From contig CAZRRJ010000011.1 in the NCBI GenBank assembly GCA_964602515.1, positions 1 to 64,000 on the forward strand: a stretch of 64,000 nucleotides of DNA, given 5' to 3'. A model generated the notes under the pieces. It saw nothing but the letters and a program-made list of their open reading frames with translations. It did not search any database and was not told where the DNA came from. How positions within the stretch are numbered: position 1 is the stretch's first letter; every line of letters starts with the position of its first letter. This DNA is from Carboxylicivirga sp964602515. GTDB lineage: Bacteria; Bacteroidota; Bacteroidia; Bacteroidales; Marinilabiliaceae. Below are positions 44,782 through 54,912 of this stretch, piece by piece. A program made the translations under genes and the position numbers.

Positions 44782-44935
44782 GAGGATGTTCAAAAAGTAA
44801 GAAAATTGATTCTTTGTCAAAACTCAGTATTACCCCGGTTTTAAAGGGGTAATACTGAATTTTAACAACTGCCCTATAGGAATTTAAGGGTAAAAAGTTG
44901 TTATAGACAAAGGGTTCTGCTTTTTGAACACCCTC
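44782..44935 (+). mobile_element. MITE-like structured repeat, copy 2
   Basis: A 154-bp relative of the element at 31988, about 80% alike by eye. Terminal arms GAGGATGTTCAAAAAG / CTTTTTGAACACCCTC have one mismatch. Inside are a perfect 12-bp hairpin CAGTATTACCCC / GGGGTAATACTG and TAACAACT / AGTTGTTA. It lies just after the end of the synthase/phosphorylase gene on the other strand and may also act as its transcription end. Confidence 0.75.
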
Positions 44936-44962
44936 GCAATAAGATATAAAACCATATGCGCC

Positions 44963-47900
44963 CTAAATCCACTTAACGTAATTAAAGTCTTGCCGGTGTG
45001 GTAGGTTAGGGGTATATGCAAATACCCTGAAGCCAAAATCAAAAACACCAGGATCAGTCAACTTCAGATCCAATTCATAAAAAGCCAGTGAATCAACAGT
45101 TCGTACCTGGTTAAATTGTCGAGTACTTATTGTACCTGTATTTTGGTTTTCTTCAGAGGTACGAATAACCAACTCAACACAAATATTTTCATTAATCAGG
45201 TCTTTTAAATCAAGCGCTATCTCCATATGATAATTTTGGCCCGATTGGTATTTGTGTTTTGGTGTGCTGGGCGCATCAACAGATATTACTTCAATTGAAT
45301 CCCATGAGGCCAGTATCTTTTGTTTCCAGGCTGCCGTTGCTTTAGCTAATTCATAATCGTTAAGTTGTATTTTCTTAAGCCTGTTAAACATTGGTTCGTA
45401 AAAGCGTTCTTTATAATCATCCATCATACGCTTGGTAGTGTATTTTGGCGCAATTTCAGCAATACAATTCTTAATGTATTTCACCCAATCACATGGAATA
45501 TTGTTTTCATTACGCTTATAAAACAAGGGAATAATCTCATTTTCAAAGGTAGAATATATGATTTGAGCATCCAGTTCATCCTGAAAATCTTGATTTTCAT
45601 AGGTGCGTTTTTCTGTTATAGCCCACCCGGCACCTTCTCTGTAACCTTCGAGCCACCATCCGTCAAGAACACTAAAATTCATAACACCATTCATAACAGC
45701 TTTTTCTCCCGAAGTACCCGATGCTTCTAGGGGACGGGTTGGTGTATTCATCCAAACATCAACTCCTTTTACCAGTTTTTGTCCAAGTTCCATATCGTAG
45801 TTTTCGAGGAATAGGATTTTACCTACAAACTCAGGACGGCGTGATATATCGACAATTAGTTTAATTAAATCCTGACCGGCTTTATCTGCTGGGTGAGCTT
45901 TGCCTGCAAAAATAAACTGAACCGGTTTGTCGGGGTTATTTAAAATGCTTGAGAGACGTTTTAAATCGCTGAATAACAAATGGGCTCGCTTGTAAGTGGC
46001 AAAACGTCGTGCAAAGCCTATGGTTAAGGTATTCTCATCAATAGAGTCAATGATTTCCACCAGGCTTTTAGGATCCTCATATCGCCTGACCCAGTTGCGA
46101 TGAAAACGCTCCTTAACATAGTCAATCAGGTTTTTACGCAGTGTATTTTTTGTTGACCAAATCTTCTCATCATTAATATCATGAATTTTTTCCCAATAGC
46201 TTGTATTCGAAAGGTCATCAATAAAACCTTCTTTAAACTCACTTTCGTACAAAACACGCCACTCTCTTGCTGTCCATGTAGGGTAATGTACACCATTTGT
46301 AACATAACTAATGTGTAGTTCTTCTGGAAAATAACCTTCGTACAGGTTGTTAAACATTTCCTGTGATATTTTACCGTGCAACCAACTAACACCATTCATG
46401 GCAACAGATGTGTGAGCTGCCAGGTTACTCATCGAGAACTTCTCATTTTCATCCTGTGGGTTTACGCGTCCGAGTGCTAAAAATTGTTCCCAGCTTATAC
46501 CCAATTCATCCGGAATATAATAGAGGTAATGGCGAATCATATCAGGCGAAAAGGTGTCGTGACCGGCAGGTACAGGTGTATGTGTGGTAAATAGGGAAGA
46601 AGCACGAACAATCTCCAGTGCTTCGTCATAACTATAGCCTTCAGTAATATACTTTTTAAGACGCTCAACGTTTATTAATGCTGCATGGCCTTCGTTACAA
46701 TGGTACAGGTCTGCCTCAATTTCCAGCTCATCTAAAGCTTTTATACCACCAAGACCCAATAATATTTCCTGTTTGATGCGGTTGTCCCAATTTCCACCAT
46801 ACAATTGATGTGTTAACGTACGATCTTGTTCGTTATTCATTTCTGTATCAGTGTCGAGTAAATAGAGCTTGATACGACCAACGTTAACTTGCCATATTAG
46901 TGCTTTAACTGTGCGACCTTCCAGGTGGATGTTAATTGTTTTAGGTATCCCGGCTTCGTCGCGCACTTGTGTAATAGGCAGTTGAGAATAACGCTGCGCA
47001 TTAAGTTTTACCAATTGCTCCCCATTAAGAGACAGGCGTTGAGTAAAGTAGCCATAACGGTACATAAAGCCAACAGCCACCATATTTACCTTTGAATCAC
47101 TAGCTTCTTTTAAATAGTCTCCGGCGAGTATACCCAGTCCGCCCGAATAGATTTTCAGGTTATCGTTTAAACCATATTCCATGCTGAAATAGGCAATTTT
47201 TGGCTGGTTACTGGCCGGCTTTATGGCCATATACTCTTTAAAATCGTTGTAAACAGACTTAAACCTTGTGATAAAGTCCATATCCTTTTCCAATTCACTA
47301 ATACGTGAAGAACTGACTGTTTTAAGTAGTACAATAGGGTTATGTTTTACCTTTTGCCATAGCTCCGGATCAATTGATTCAAATAAGTCAACGGCTTTGT
47401 AGTTCCAGCTCCACCAAAGGTTTTTAGATAACTCTTCAAGCCCTGAAAGATCCTTTGGGAGATTTGATTCAACAATTAGCTTACGCCATTGCAGCTGATT
47501 ACTTTTAGGTACCTGTAATGTTTTTTTGTTAATTATTTTGTCTGAATTTTTTTCCATATTATTCTTAATTGCTATTTCATAGGCCTTAAAGTAATAGCCA
47601 ATGAAATTTTTCCACAAAGTACGCTCAGCAATTTGCATTGCATTGTTACTGTACTGTAAAATTTCATCTTTATTTCTTAATGAAAACTTTTTAATGAATG
47701 TTGTAATATCATGAATAAGTTCAGGAGTATTTGAGTCGTTTCGTTGTATGACTTCAACACCGCCTTGTCCGTTTTTATCAATTTGCATTACCCACTTGCC
47801 AAAGCCAGCCAGAGAAGTGGTTAATGTTGGTACGCCAAAGGCAATACTTTCCATTGGTGTATAACCCCATGGTTCATAGTAGGATGGAAATAAAGACAAG

Positions 47901-49189
47901 TCAAGACCCATAAGCAAATCGTAATAGGTTTTGTTAAAGATGCCATCGTTACCATCTAGATAGGTTGGGACAAAAATGACTTTAACCTTCTCCTGTATTG
48001 AGTTGGTAAGGCCAGTTTCTTTAATTTTATTAAGAATAGGATCATGGTCTACATTACCGAGGTAATGTGTCAGAAAAGGCGTAACAAGAGCCTCGTTTTT
48101 TATACCGGCAGAAAGGTTTTGCATTAAATCTTTACGTGGCCCCCGTTGATCAGCCGGAATAAGAAAAAACGCTACAGTTTCGCGCTCATAGGCACGTTCC
48201 ATATTAAGCCTGGCAAGTGCATCGAGTAATACATCAATACCCTTATTCTTATACTCGTAGCGGCCACCGGTTCCCACTAATAAGGCATCGGGTTTTAATT
48301 CATAGCCCAATAAGGTCTCTGCTACTTTTTTTAATGTTTGCCTGGCTTCTTTTTTTCTGACCTTTAAGGATTGGGGGGCAGGAACAAAGTCATCATTAAA
48401 GCCATTAGGCAGTACCACATCAACAACGCGATCGTGAAATTGCTTACATTCTTTCGCTGTGATCTCGCTTACTGTAGTTAGGCAGTCGGCTGCTCTGGCT
48501 GCTTTTTTTTCCAGCGAACATTTGGCAGAAACATTATACTGAAGCGTTTTTTTGTCAACATCAAAATCGTATAATTTATCGTACAAAGGTTCGTTATTAC
48601 TGGCTAAAACGCGCCCAAGCATTGTGGCATGTGTAGTAAATACCGTTGCTATTTCTGGCATATGATGCTCAATATATAAGCATCCTGCTCCAGTCATCCA
48701 TTCGTGAAAATGTGCAATTACCTTTTCCCGAACTGAAAAATGTTCCTTTACAAAGCTTGCAATAAGCTGTCCTGCTGCATACCCAAAAATCGTTGGCTCA
48801 TGGTAATCAGTATCGCCATATAACGACTCCAGTCCATATATTTCCCACATTTTTGCGTAGATATCATCTTTCTTTGCAAGAAGGGGTTTAAAGTCAATAA
48901 GAATAACGCAGGGAGTTCCTGGAATTTTCCATCGGCCTATACGAATTGATAAGCCTTGCTTTAAGGCCTTTTCTTTCCATTCTGGATAAAGCGTATGGTC
49001 TTCCGTAAATTCTTTATCTCTGAATTCCGTGTTGTTAAAGTCCGGTCCAATATAAATGATATTGTCCTTAAATTCTTGTTTAAGCGATTGGGATTTTGTT
49101 GAAATAACCGTATGAATTCCTCCTACTTTATTACATATTTCCCAGCTAACTTCAAAAATAAAATCCGGTGATGGTTTTATTTTTTTCAT
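44963..49189 (-). CDS. fused GT3 glycogen synthase and GT35 alpha-glucan phosphorylase
   Basis: 1408 residues. About 1-545 is a eukaryote-type glycogen synthase (GT3): 'FEVSWEICNKVGGIHTVI', 'HFHEWMTGAG', 'TTHATMLGR', 'VLPNGF' and the 'YEPWGYTPMES' Glu motif. A short linker leads to an alpha-glucan phosphorylase: 'LSKNLWWSWN' (DUF3417 start), 'AYFSMEYGL', 'YSGGLGILAGDYLKEASD', 'HCNEGHAAL', 'FTTHTPVPAGHD', and the pyridoxal-phosphate lysine in EASGTSGEKAVMNG followed by 'LDGWW'. The family's C-terminal beta extension is present. Making and breaking enzymes joined in one chain is a known architecture in Bacteroidales. Last gene of the glycogen operon. Confidence 0.93.
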   Translation of the reverse strand: MKKIKPSPDFIFEVSWEICNKVGGIHTVISTKSQSLKQEFKDNIIYIGPDFNNTEFRDKEFTEDHTLYPEWKEKALKQGLSIRIGRWKIPGTPCVILIDFKPLLAKKDDIYAKMWEIYGLESLYGDTDYHEPTIFGYAAGQLIASFVKEHFSVREKVIAHFHEWMTGAGCLYIEHHMPEIATVFTTHATMLGRVLASNNEPLYDKLYDFDVDKKTLQYNVSAKCSLEKKAARAADCLTTVSEITAKECKQFHDRVVDVVLPNGFNDDFVPAPQSLKVRKKEARQTLKKVAETLLGYELKPDALLVGTGGRYEYKNKGIDVLLDALARLNMERAYERETVAFFLIPADQRGPRKDLMQNLSAGIKNEALVTPFLTHYLGNVDHDPILNKIKETGLTNSIQEKVKVIFVPTYLDGNDGIFNKTYYDLLMGLDLSLFPSYYEPWGYTPMESIAFGVPTLTTSLAGFGKWVMQIDKNGQGGVEVIQRNDSNTPELIHDITTFIKKFSLRNKDEILQYSNNAMQIAERTLWKNFIGYYFKAYEIAIKNNMEKNSDKIINKKTLQVPKSNQLQWRKLIVESNLPKDLSGLEELSKNLWWSWNYKAVDLFESIDPELWQKVKHNPIVLLKTVSSSRISELEKDMDFITRFKSVYNDFKEYMAIKPASNQPKIAYFSMEYGLNDNLKIYSGGLGILAGDYLKEASDSKVNMVAVGFMYRYGYFTQRLSLNGEQLVKLNAQRYSQLPITQVRDEAGIPKTINIHLEGRTVKALIWQVNVGRIKLYLLDTDTEMNNEQDRTLTHQLYGGNWDNRIKQEILLGLGGIKALDELEIEADLYHCNEGHAALINVERLKKYITEGYSYDEALEIVRASSLFTTHTPVPAGHDTFSPDMIRHYLYYIPDELGISWEQFLALGRVNPQDENEKFSMSNLAAHTSVAMNGVSWLHGKISQEMFNNLYEGYFPEELHISYVTNGVHYPTWTAREWRVLYESEFKEGFIDDLSNTSYWEKIHDINDEKIWSTKNTLRKNLIDYVKERFHRNWVRRYEDPKSLVEIIDSIDENTLTIGFARRFATYKRAHLLFSDLKRLSSILNNPDKPVQFIFAGKAHPADKAGQDLIKLIVDISRRPEFVGKILFLENYDMELGQKLVKGVDVWMNTPTRPLEASGTSGEKAVMNGVMNFSVLDGWWLEGYREGAGWAITEKRTYENQDFQDELDAQIIYSTFENEIIPLFYKRNENNIPCDWVKYIKNCIAEIAPKYTTKRMMDDYKERFYEPMFNRLKKIQLNDYELAKATAAWKQKILASWDSIEVISVDAPSTPKHKYQSGQNYHMEIALDLKDLINENICVELVIRTSEENQNTGTISTRQFNQVRTVDSLAFYELDLKLTDPGVFDFGFRVFAYTPNLPHRQDFNYVKWI

Positions 49190-49276
49190 ACGTAATCAAT
49201 TATTTAAATTGCTAATTAGGCAATAGCCAATAGCAAAGGTTTTAAAATAAAAATTATTTAAATGTATATAATATAA

Positions 49277-50590
49277 TTAAGATGTTAATGGTTTGTTGTT
49301 TTGTTGCACATACTTATTCTTTAAAAAATTTATTTCAGTTTTAAACTGTTCAATCAGTTTATCTTTCTTGTTCAGCTCAGCCTGGTATTCATTATCTTTT
49401 CCCTTTTTTAATTCACTAATCCTGATTTTAAAATCACTCAGTACATTCATATAGTTAATAAATGCATCGTATGGCGAGTTATATGGGTTAAAATAAGAAT
49501 GCAGATCGCCATCAGAAAGATGTTTGGTACACATATAGTAAAAATGGTCGCTACTTTGTAGGTAGTACCAATCTTTATACAAGCGTTCGTTATTAATAGT
49601 AAGTACATCGTTGTGCAGCTCATAAAGCTTGTTAAATGCTTCCTTTTGCATATCATTACCCAACCATGCTGATAGGTCGCGTTCTTCATCTGCCCATGAT
49701 ATGGCATTGGGTACATGTGCTACAGCAATAGGCTGATATTCTTTAATAACTTCTTGTGGCGTTGCAAATTTGTATTTATTACTGTCAAATACAGCCTTAG
49801 GAAAACTTTTAAGAAATTCAAAAATGCCAGTTTCTTTTACCTGGTACTTACCAAAAGTTGTATAATCCATAAATATATTGACCAAGTCTTCCTTTTCATT
49901 GAATTCATTTATCCAATTAACAAACTTATCTGCCGTTAGTGGCCATTCTTTCCAGTCTTTGGCAGAGAAACGGAATGTGATATCGTTACTTAAAGTGTAA
50001 TTACGCATGAGCACCTTAAGTTTTGGATTGATAGCATTGCAATAGAGGTAATTGGGACTTTTCCATCCCAATATATGTTTTGCACCTTCCGTAAGCATAG
50101 CCTTATATCCCATATCCGCTACCATATTTCCAATGCCATCGGAATAGATTAATTCGGTATTACGAAATACCTGTGGTTTTTGCCCAAACAAGTCTTGAAT
50201 GCGCTGACTGTGTATTTTTACTTGCGAAATAAATTCGCTTTCTTCTTTTAAGGTAGCTAAGGAGTGTGAATAAGTTTCTGCCAAAAACTCTACACATCCC
50301 GTATTTGCCAGTGCTTGAAAACTTGTGATAACATCCGGAGCATAGTGCTCAAACTGATCGAGGGCTAGCCCTGTAATTGAGAAGCTGACCTTAAACTTAT
50401 TTTTATTTGCTTTAATTAGGTCAAGTAGGATCTGGTTAGCAGGTAAGTAGCAATCATTAGCAGTTTTGCGCATGATTGATTCGTTGGTGAAATCATCGTA
50501 ATAATAATGATCATTACCAATATCGAAAAAACGGTATCTTCTTAAACGTAAAGGCTGGTGTACTTGAAAATATAAACAGATTGATTTCAT
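49277..50590 (-). CDS. GH57 alpha-amylase family protein
   Basis: 437 residues, no signal peptide. GH57 motifs: HQP near the N-terminus ('YFQVHQPLRLRRYRFFD'), 'FSITGLALDQF', 'EFLAETYSHSL', the nucleophile Glu in VFRNTELIYSD, and the catalytic Asp in FMDYTTFGKY, where the family usually has DYETFG. A coiled C-terminal tail (EYQAELNKKDKLIEQFKTEINFLKNK) follows. It is 12 bases after the GT4 gene and acts on intracellular alpha-glucan. Confidence 0.92.
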   Translation of the reverse strand: MKSICLYFQVHQPLRLRRYRFFDIGNDHYYYDDFTNESIMRKTANDCYLPANQILLDLIKANKNKFKVSFSITGLALDQFEHYAPDVITSFQALANTGCVEFLAETYSHSLATLKEESEFISQVKIHSQRIQDLFGQKPQVFRNTELIYSDGIGNMVADMGYKAMLTEGAKHILGWKSPNYLYCNAINPKLKVLMRNYTLSNDITFRFSAKDWKEWPLTADKFVNWINEFNEKEDLVNIFMDYTTFGKYQVKETGIFEFLKSFPKAVFDSNKYKFATPQEVIKEYQPIAVAHVPNAISWADEERDLSAWLGNDMQKEAFNKLYELHNDVLTINNERLYKDWYYLQSSDHFYYMCTKHLSDGDLHSYFNPYNSPYDAFINYMNVLSDFKIRISELKKGKDNEYQAELNKKDKLIEQFKTEINFLKNKYVQQNNKPLTS

Positions 50591-50602
50591 TTGGCTACAT
50601 TA

Positions 50603-51904
50603 TTAATTGTTAGTATTAAGCTTGATAGCATCAGTATAAACTTGGTAGGTGTGTTTGGCAGCGTTGATCCACTTTAAGTTATCAACTTCTTTCTTACCTT
50701 TCTTTGAAAATATACTGGATAACGTATCGTATTTAATAATCCCATAAATTGCATCGGCAAGTGCATCAATATCCCAGTAGTCCACTTTAATGGCGTGTGT
50801 TAATATTTCGGATACACCAGATTGCTTGGAAATAATAACTGGTACATTTGACTGCATGGCTTCCAGGGGCGAAATACCAAACGGTTCTGATACAGAAGGC
50901 ATAACATATACATCACTAATAGCAAACATTTTAAATACATCATCGCCCTTTAAAAAACCAGTGAAATGAAAACGGTCAGCAATGCCAAGCTGTGCAGCGC
51001 GATCAATCATTTTTTCAAGCATATCACCACTTCCGGCCATTACAAAGCGTACATTACTGGTATGTTTTAATACAAGGTTAGCAGCTTCAATAAAATATTC
51101 AGGGCCTTTTTGCAGAGTTATGCGGCCAAGGAAGGTTACCACCTTTTCTTTAACGCCTTTTTTTATAGCTTTTTTTTCTTCTGGAGAAACTGGTTCAACC
51201 GCATTATATACCGTTGTAACCTTGGCTGGGTCTTGTCCGTAATTATTGATAACAATATTTCGAGTTAAATTGCTTACAGTAATTATTTTATCTGCTGTAT
51301 CCATACCCATTTTTTCAATTTCAAAAACTTTAGGGTTTACATTTCCACCACTCCTGTCAAAGTCTGTTGCGTGTACGTGTATAACTAAAGGCTTGCCCGA
51401 AACTTCTTTAGCTGCTATTCCAGCCGGGTAGCAAAGCCAGTCGTGTGCATGTATTACATCGTGCTCATTGTCCATGCTAATGGTTGAAGCAACATAAGCA
51501 TATTTGTAAATTTCGTCAATAAGGTTGGCACCATATTTACCACTAAATTCCAGCTTTCCTTCCTTACTAACTTTAAAGAGTTGGCTTTTACTGTATAGAT
51601 CAGAATCTCTGAAGGAATAATATTCTTCAGGATCATGATAAGGAATTAGGTTTGATTCGACTTCCAGATAGGAATGTTTCAGCTTAAAATTCTCAATGTG
51701 TTTTTGTACCTGGCTGATGTTGACGTTGTTTGCTCCAAGTAATTGCATTTTACTTTGATCTTCATCACCATAGGCTTTGGGTACAACAAAAATAATATCT
51801 AAATCATTAATTTTTGATAAGCCCTTAGTTAAGCCATAACAGGCAGTGCCTAAACCACCAGAAATATGGGGAGGAAACTCCCATCCAAACATTAAAACTT
51901 TCAT
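50603..51904 (-). CDS. GT4 glycosyltransferase (glycogen synthase-like)
   Basis: 433 residues with the GT-B fold: 'MFGWEFPPHISGGLGTACYGL' at the N-terminus, 'VIHAHDWLCYPAG', 'TVYNAVEP', 'FLGRITLQKGPEYFIEAA', and the nucleotide-sugar site 'SEPFGISPLEAMQSNVPVI'. This family is always beside the GH57 gene in Bacteroidales glycogen operons. It starts 4 bases after the debranching gene. It probably extends or primes alpha-glucan, but its exact acceptor is unknown. Confidence 0.9.
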   Translation of the reverse strand: MKVLMFGWEFPPHISGGLGTACYGLTKGLSKINDLDIIFVVPKAYGDEDQSKMQLLGANNVNISQVQKHIENFKLKHSYLEVESNLIPYHDPEEYYSFRDSDLYSKSQLFKVSKEGKLEFSGKYGANLIDEIYKYAYVASTISMDNEHDVIHAHDWLCYPAGIAAKEVSGKPLVIHVHATDFDRSGGNVNPKVFEIEKMGMDTADKIITVSNLTRNIVINNYGQDPAKVTTVYNAVEPVSPEEKKAIKKGVKEKVVTFLGRITLQKGPEYFIEAANLVLKHTSNVRFVMAGSGDMLEKMIDRAAQLGIADRFHFTGFLKGDDVFKMFAISDVYVMPSVSEPFGISPLEAMQSNVPVIISKQSGVSEILTHAIKVDYWDIDALADAIYGIIKYDTLSSIFSKKGKKEVDNLKWINAAKHTYQVYTDAIKLNTNN

Positions 51905-51908
51905 ACTA

Positions 51909-53846
51909 TTACGACTTTAAATGTGCATTATCAATCATATTACCTATTCTTATAATCTCAGCTACACTAAGAGCATACGATGTGGCTTCATTTGGCTGAT
52001 GTGGTGGGTTACCATCATATATTTGAGATATAGAGCCAATGCCATGTACCGTCATGCATTCTTCAAAACCATCGTATAACTTTTTGATATGGGCATGCCC
52101 AGATGATTTAAAAAGCTTGAGGTATGTTTCGGCATAGTGGCCTAAAAGCCACGGGAAAACAGAACCGTTATGAAAGGCTCTGTTTCGCTCGTATTCGTTA
52201 CCATTAATAATGCCGTAGTAATCTTTATTATCAGGTGATAAAGTACGAAGACCTCTTGGTGTTAATAAATCGCGCTCAATTACATCAAGTATTGATTTCT
52301 TTTGTTCATTATTTAAGCAGGAGTGTGGTAACGATGCTGCAAATAGTTGATTAGGACGAATACTCCAACTTGTGTAATCCTCAAGCACATAATCGGCTAA
52401 ATAGCGTTTCTTTTCACTCCAGAATGTTTGTATAAAACTGTTTTTTATTTGTTCAGGTAGGGGCTTCCACTTCTTAATAAAAGCTTTATCGTTTGCCGTT
52501 TGTGCAAGTTCAAGAGCAAAGTAAATAGCATTGTACCATAGGGCATTAACCTCTACAACATATCCCTTGCGATGTTGCAGAAAATTACCGTTGTTACGAG
52601 CTTTCATCCATGTAACACCTTGTTGGCCGGTCCATAACAAACCATTGTCATGCAGCTTAAGCGATAAGTGAGAGCCTTGTTTATATGATGTTAGTATTGC
52701 TTTTATTATTTTACTGTATTTAGTCCATAAAGCAGTTTTGTCAGCACCAAATTCTACATACTTTTGCAAAGTCCAGAAAAACCAAAGCGGAACATCAATT
52801 GATGTACGATCTTTATTTAAAGCCTTTTCACTTGAAAAACGATTCAGTATTTTTTTTACAGCAGTATTTAAAATATCCAAAAAGGATTGCTCAGCGTTAC
52901 GTTCAAGGCATAAGCCAGGCAGTGATAAATAGGTGTTACGTTCGCTATGGCTTAAAAATGGGAAACCATTAATAATGTGTGTTGACTTTCCTTTTTTTGA
53001 AATAATTTGTGCAGCAGCGTTGTGCAGGCAGCTTTTAAAACTATTTGGTATCTCCCGTTTTTTTAACTCCTGGTTAAACTGCCTGGTAAGAATATTTGTA
53101 CTTGCTTCTTTTGTTGCAGCAGAGAAAATAATGGGTGAATTTTTCTTGATTATCATCTCAAAATAACCTGGTACAAAAAGATCTTCATGACATGGGTAGC
53201 CACGTTTTTTTTCTTCAATATATTCAATGTTATAATACCAGTCTGGAGAATGAACAAATTCAGATTGACAAGATGTTTGCATGTATAAGTCCGGAAACCC
53301 CTCATATAGTTTTGTACTGATGCCATTTTTTACAATTTTGGAGCGAGTGTTGGCATCCAGGTTTGCCTTGGTTAAAGCATGTATATTTCTAAATGCCAAA
53401 AAGGGTTGCAAACGCAAGGTGGTGGGGGAGTTAGCCTCAAGTAAAGTATACTTCACTAAAATACGCTGTTCTTTTTCAACCAGTAATAATTCCTTTTTAA
53501 GTAATACATCACCAACACGATAAGTAATGGCGGGGATGGGGTCAACCTTATATTCTAATACGTACTTGTTGCCTTTAGGATTATAGCTGCCAGGGTATTT
53601 GTGGATACCGAGATTAAATTGAGTGCCTTGTTGAATAATTGTTTCATCAAGGGTTGAAAGTAATATGTGTTGCTCGCCTCCGAATGCTTCAATGGGGCAG
53701 ATGAGCAAACCATGGTATTTGCGCGTATTGCAATTGATAATTGTTGAACTGGCAAATGAACCTGCTCTGTTGGTGCGGATAAACTCCTTTTTTAGAGAAT
53801 ATTCTGTATTCACCAATTGAGCTTTGTCAAACTTCAAATAACTCAT
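51909..53846 (-). CDS. glycogen debranching enzyme (amylo-alpha-1,6-glucosidase)
   Basis: 645 residues. The bacterial GDE N-terminal domain (about 1-240) shows 'EFIRTNRAGSFASSTIINCNTRKYHGLL' and 'LSTLDETI'. The C-terminal (alpha/alpha)6 GH133 domain shows 'LPGLCLERN', 'SIDVPLWFFWTLQKY', 'TGQQGVTWMKARNN', 'VEVNALWYNAIYFA' and 'RNRAFHNGSVFPWLLG'. It removes alpha-1,6 branches. First gene of the four-gene operon. Confidence 0.93.
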   Translation of the reverse strand: MSYLKFDKAQLVNTEYSLKKEFIRTNRAGSFASSTIINCNTRKYHGLLICPIEAFGGEQHILLSTLDETIIQQGTQFNLGIHKYPGSYNPKGNKYVLEYKVDPIPAITYRVGDVLLKKELLLVEKEQRILVKYTLLEANSPTTLRLQPFLAFRNIHALTKANLDANTRSKIVKNGISTKLYEGFPDLYMQTSCQSEFVHSPDWYYNIEYIEEKKRGYPCHEDLFVPGYFEMIIKKNSPIIFSAATKEASTNILTRQFNQELKKREIPNSFKSCLHNAAAQIISKKGKSTHIINGFPFLSHSERNTYLSLPGLCLERNAEQSFLDILNTAVKKILNRFSSEKALNKDRTSIDVPLWFFWTLQKYVEFGADKTALWTKYSKIIKAILTSYKQGSHLSLKLHDNGLLWTGQQGVTWMKARNNGNFLQHRKGYVVEVNALWYNAIYFALELAQTANDKAFIKKWKPLPEQIKNSFIQTFWSEKKRYLADYVLEDYTSWSIRPNQLFAASLPHSCLNNEQKKSILDVIERDLLTPRGLRTLSPDNKDYYGIINGNEYERNRAFHNGSVFPWLLGHYAETYLKLFKSSGHAHIKKLYDGFEECMTVHGIGSISQIYDGNPPHQPNEATSYALSVAEIIRIGNMIDNAHLKS

Positions 53847-54060
53847 AATCAGTGTTTTTATTGTTTGTTGGCTTGGATTGTTGCGTGGTAGGTTAAAGGT
53901 CTCTTGATAATATATGTTACAAGTTTAACTAAAGTTTCTTTATGAAACGAACTATTTCTGTTAAATATTATCGTTATTTTATCAATCAACTTTCCCTTAA
54001 AGATAGAAAATAATTAAATAAGGCTACATTAAAATTAAGTTAATAGTTTTATAAACTTTG

Positions 54061-54392
54061 ATGAAACTAAAATTTATTGGTACGAAATGTATTTATACCA
54101 TATGTGTATTTTTTATTGTATATATGCCACAGGTACAGATATGTGGATGTTACAATTGATGATATGCCAAATGCTTTTGCTTATTAAAGGAACACTAACA
54201 AAAGTGATTTATTTCATAAGCTTGATTGTATGCAGATTCTGGCAGTTATTTTTCTTAAAGAAGGCCTTATATACAACAGCAGAACAGGTTGTTAAAAATC
54301 CTGCCTTAATTAATAAGTAGGTTGAGTATGAGGGTACTACATAAGGAGTGCATGCTTTTGTTGATTCTCATTATTTAAAAGTTGCTATTCTT
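54061..54392 (+). pseudogene. remnant of a polysaccharide deacetylase gene
   Basis: An ATG at 54061 opens a signal-peptide-like MKLKFIGTKCIYTICVFFIV. In a shifted frame follow DVTIDDMPNAFAY, stop, NTNKSDLFHKLD, then KLDCMQILAVIFLKEGLIYN. Then in-frame but with two stops comes VEYEGTT, stop, GVHAFVDSH. These match, in order, the deacetylase blocks '(A)xTIDDLP', 'll.kL', 'IPAvGFvNEgkl' and 'WvdaG.eLGNHT.SH'. The gene is broken by a frameshift and at least three stops and ends early. Confidence 0.45.
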
Positions 54393-54912
54393 GTTTTGTA
54401 AAGGTATTAAAAGGCACTTATATGATTAAAAAATTAGTACACTTACATGGTAAGTTATTAGAATTTTTTATTGGCCGTATAACGATATAGAGGCTTACAC
54501 TATTCAACATATGAAGATTAAAGTTTGTTTATCATTGGAAAATTTAAGCATTGCACTTTATTTCAATATAGCGCTTAAACTGGGGCTATATAGCGGTGCG
54601 TAAATACTACATAAGTGTTGATATATTATGGCCAGGTGAGGCTTATAAGAATACAATTTAACTGCTTTTGAATGTATAAACATACTGTAACAGGAATGTG
54701 CAGCATGTTTATCTTTACCATGGTAACATGATTAATACTGTTTTTCTTTGAGAAAGACTTATTTAATATGCTAGCCTGATAATTTGTCATCCAGTCTAGT
54801 GTAATGAAATGACAAAATAGCAGTTAATATACTGTTATTTAGGTCAATGTGGCATGTTTGTTATTGAGGCATACACTTTGATTTTATTCGTTTCGGATAA
54901 AAACTAATATAA
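54393..54912. other. intergenic stretch with no gene seen
   Basis: AT-rich, stops in all frames. It contains the presumed promoter of clpB, but no clear TAnnTTTG box could be picked. Confidence 0.5.

Noticed and set aside
54087..54320. 77-codon + strand frame
   Set aside because: The deacetylase-like peptides lie in the other two frames. This frame is hydrophobic by chance.
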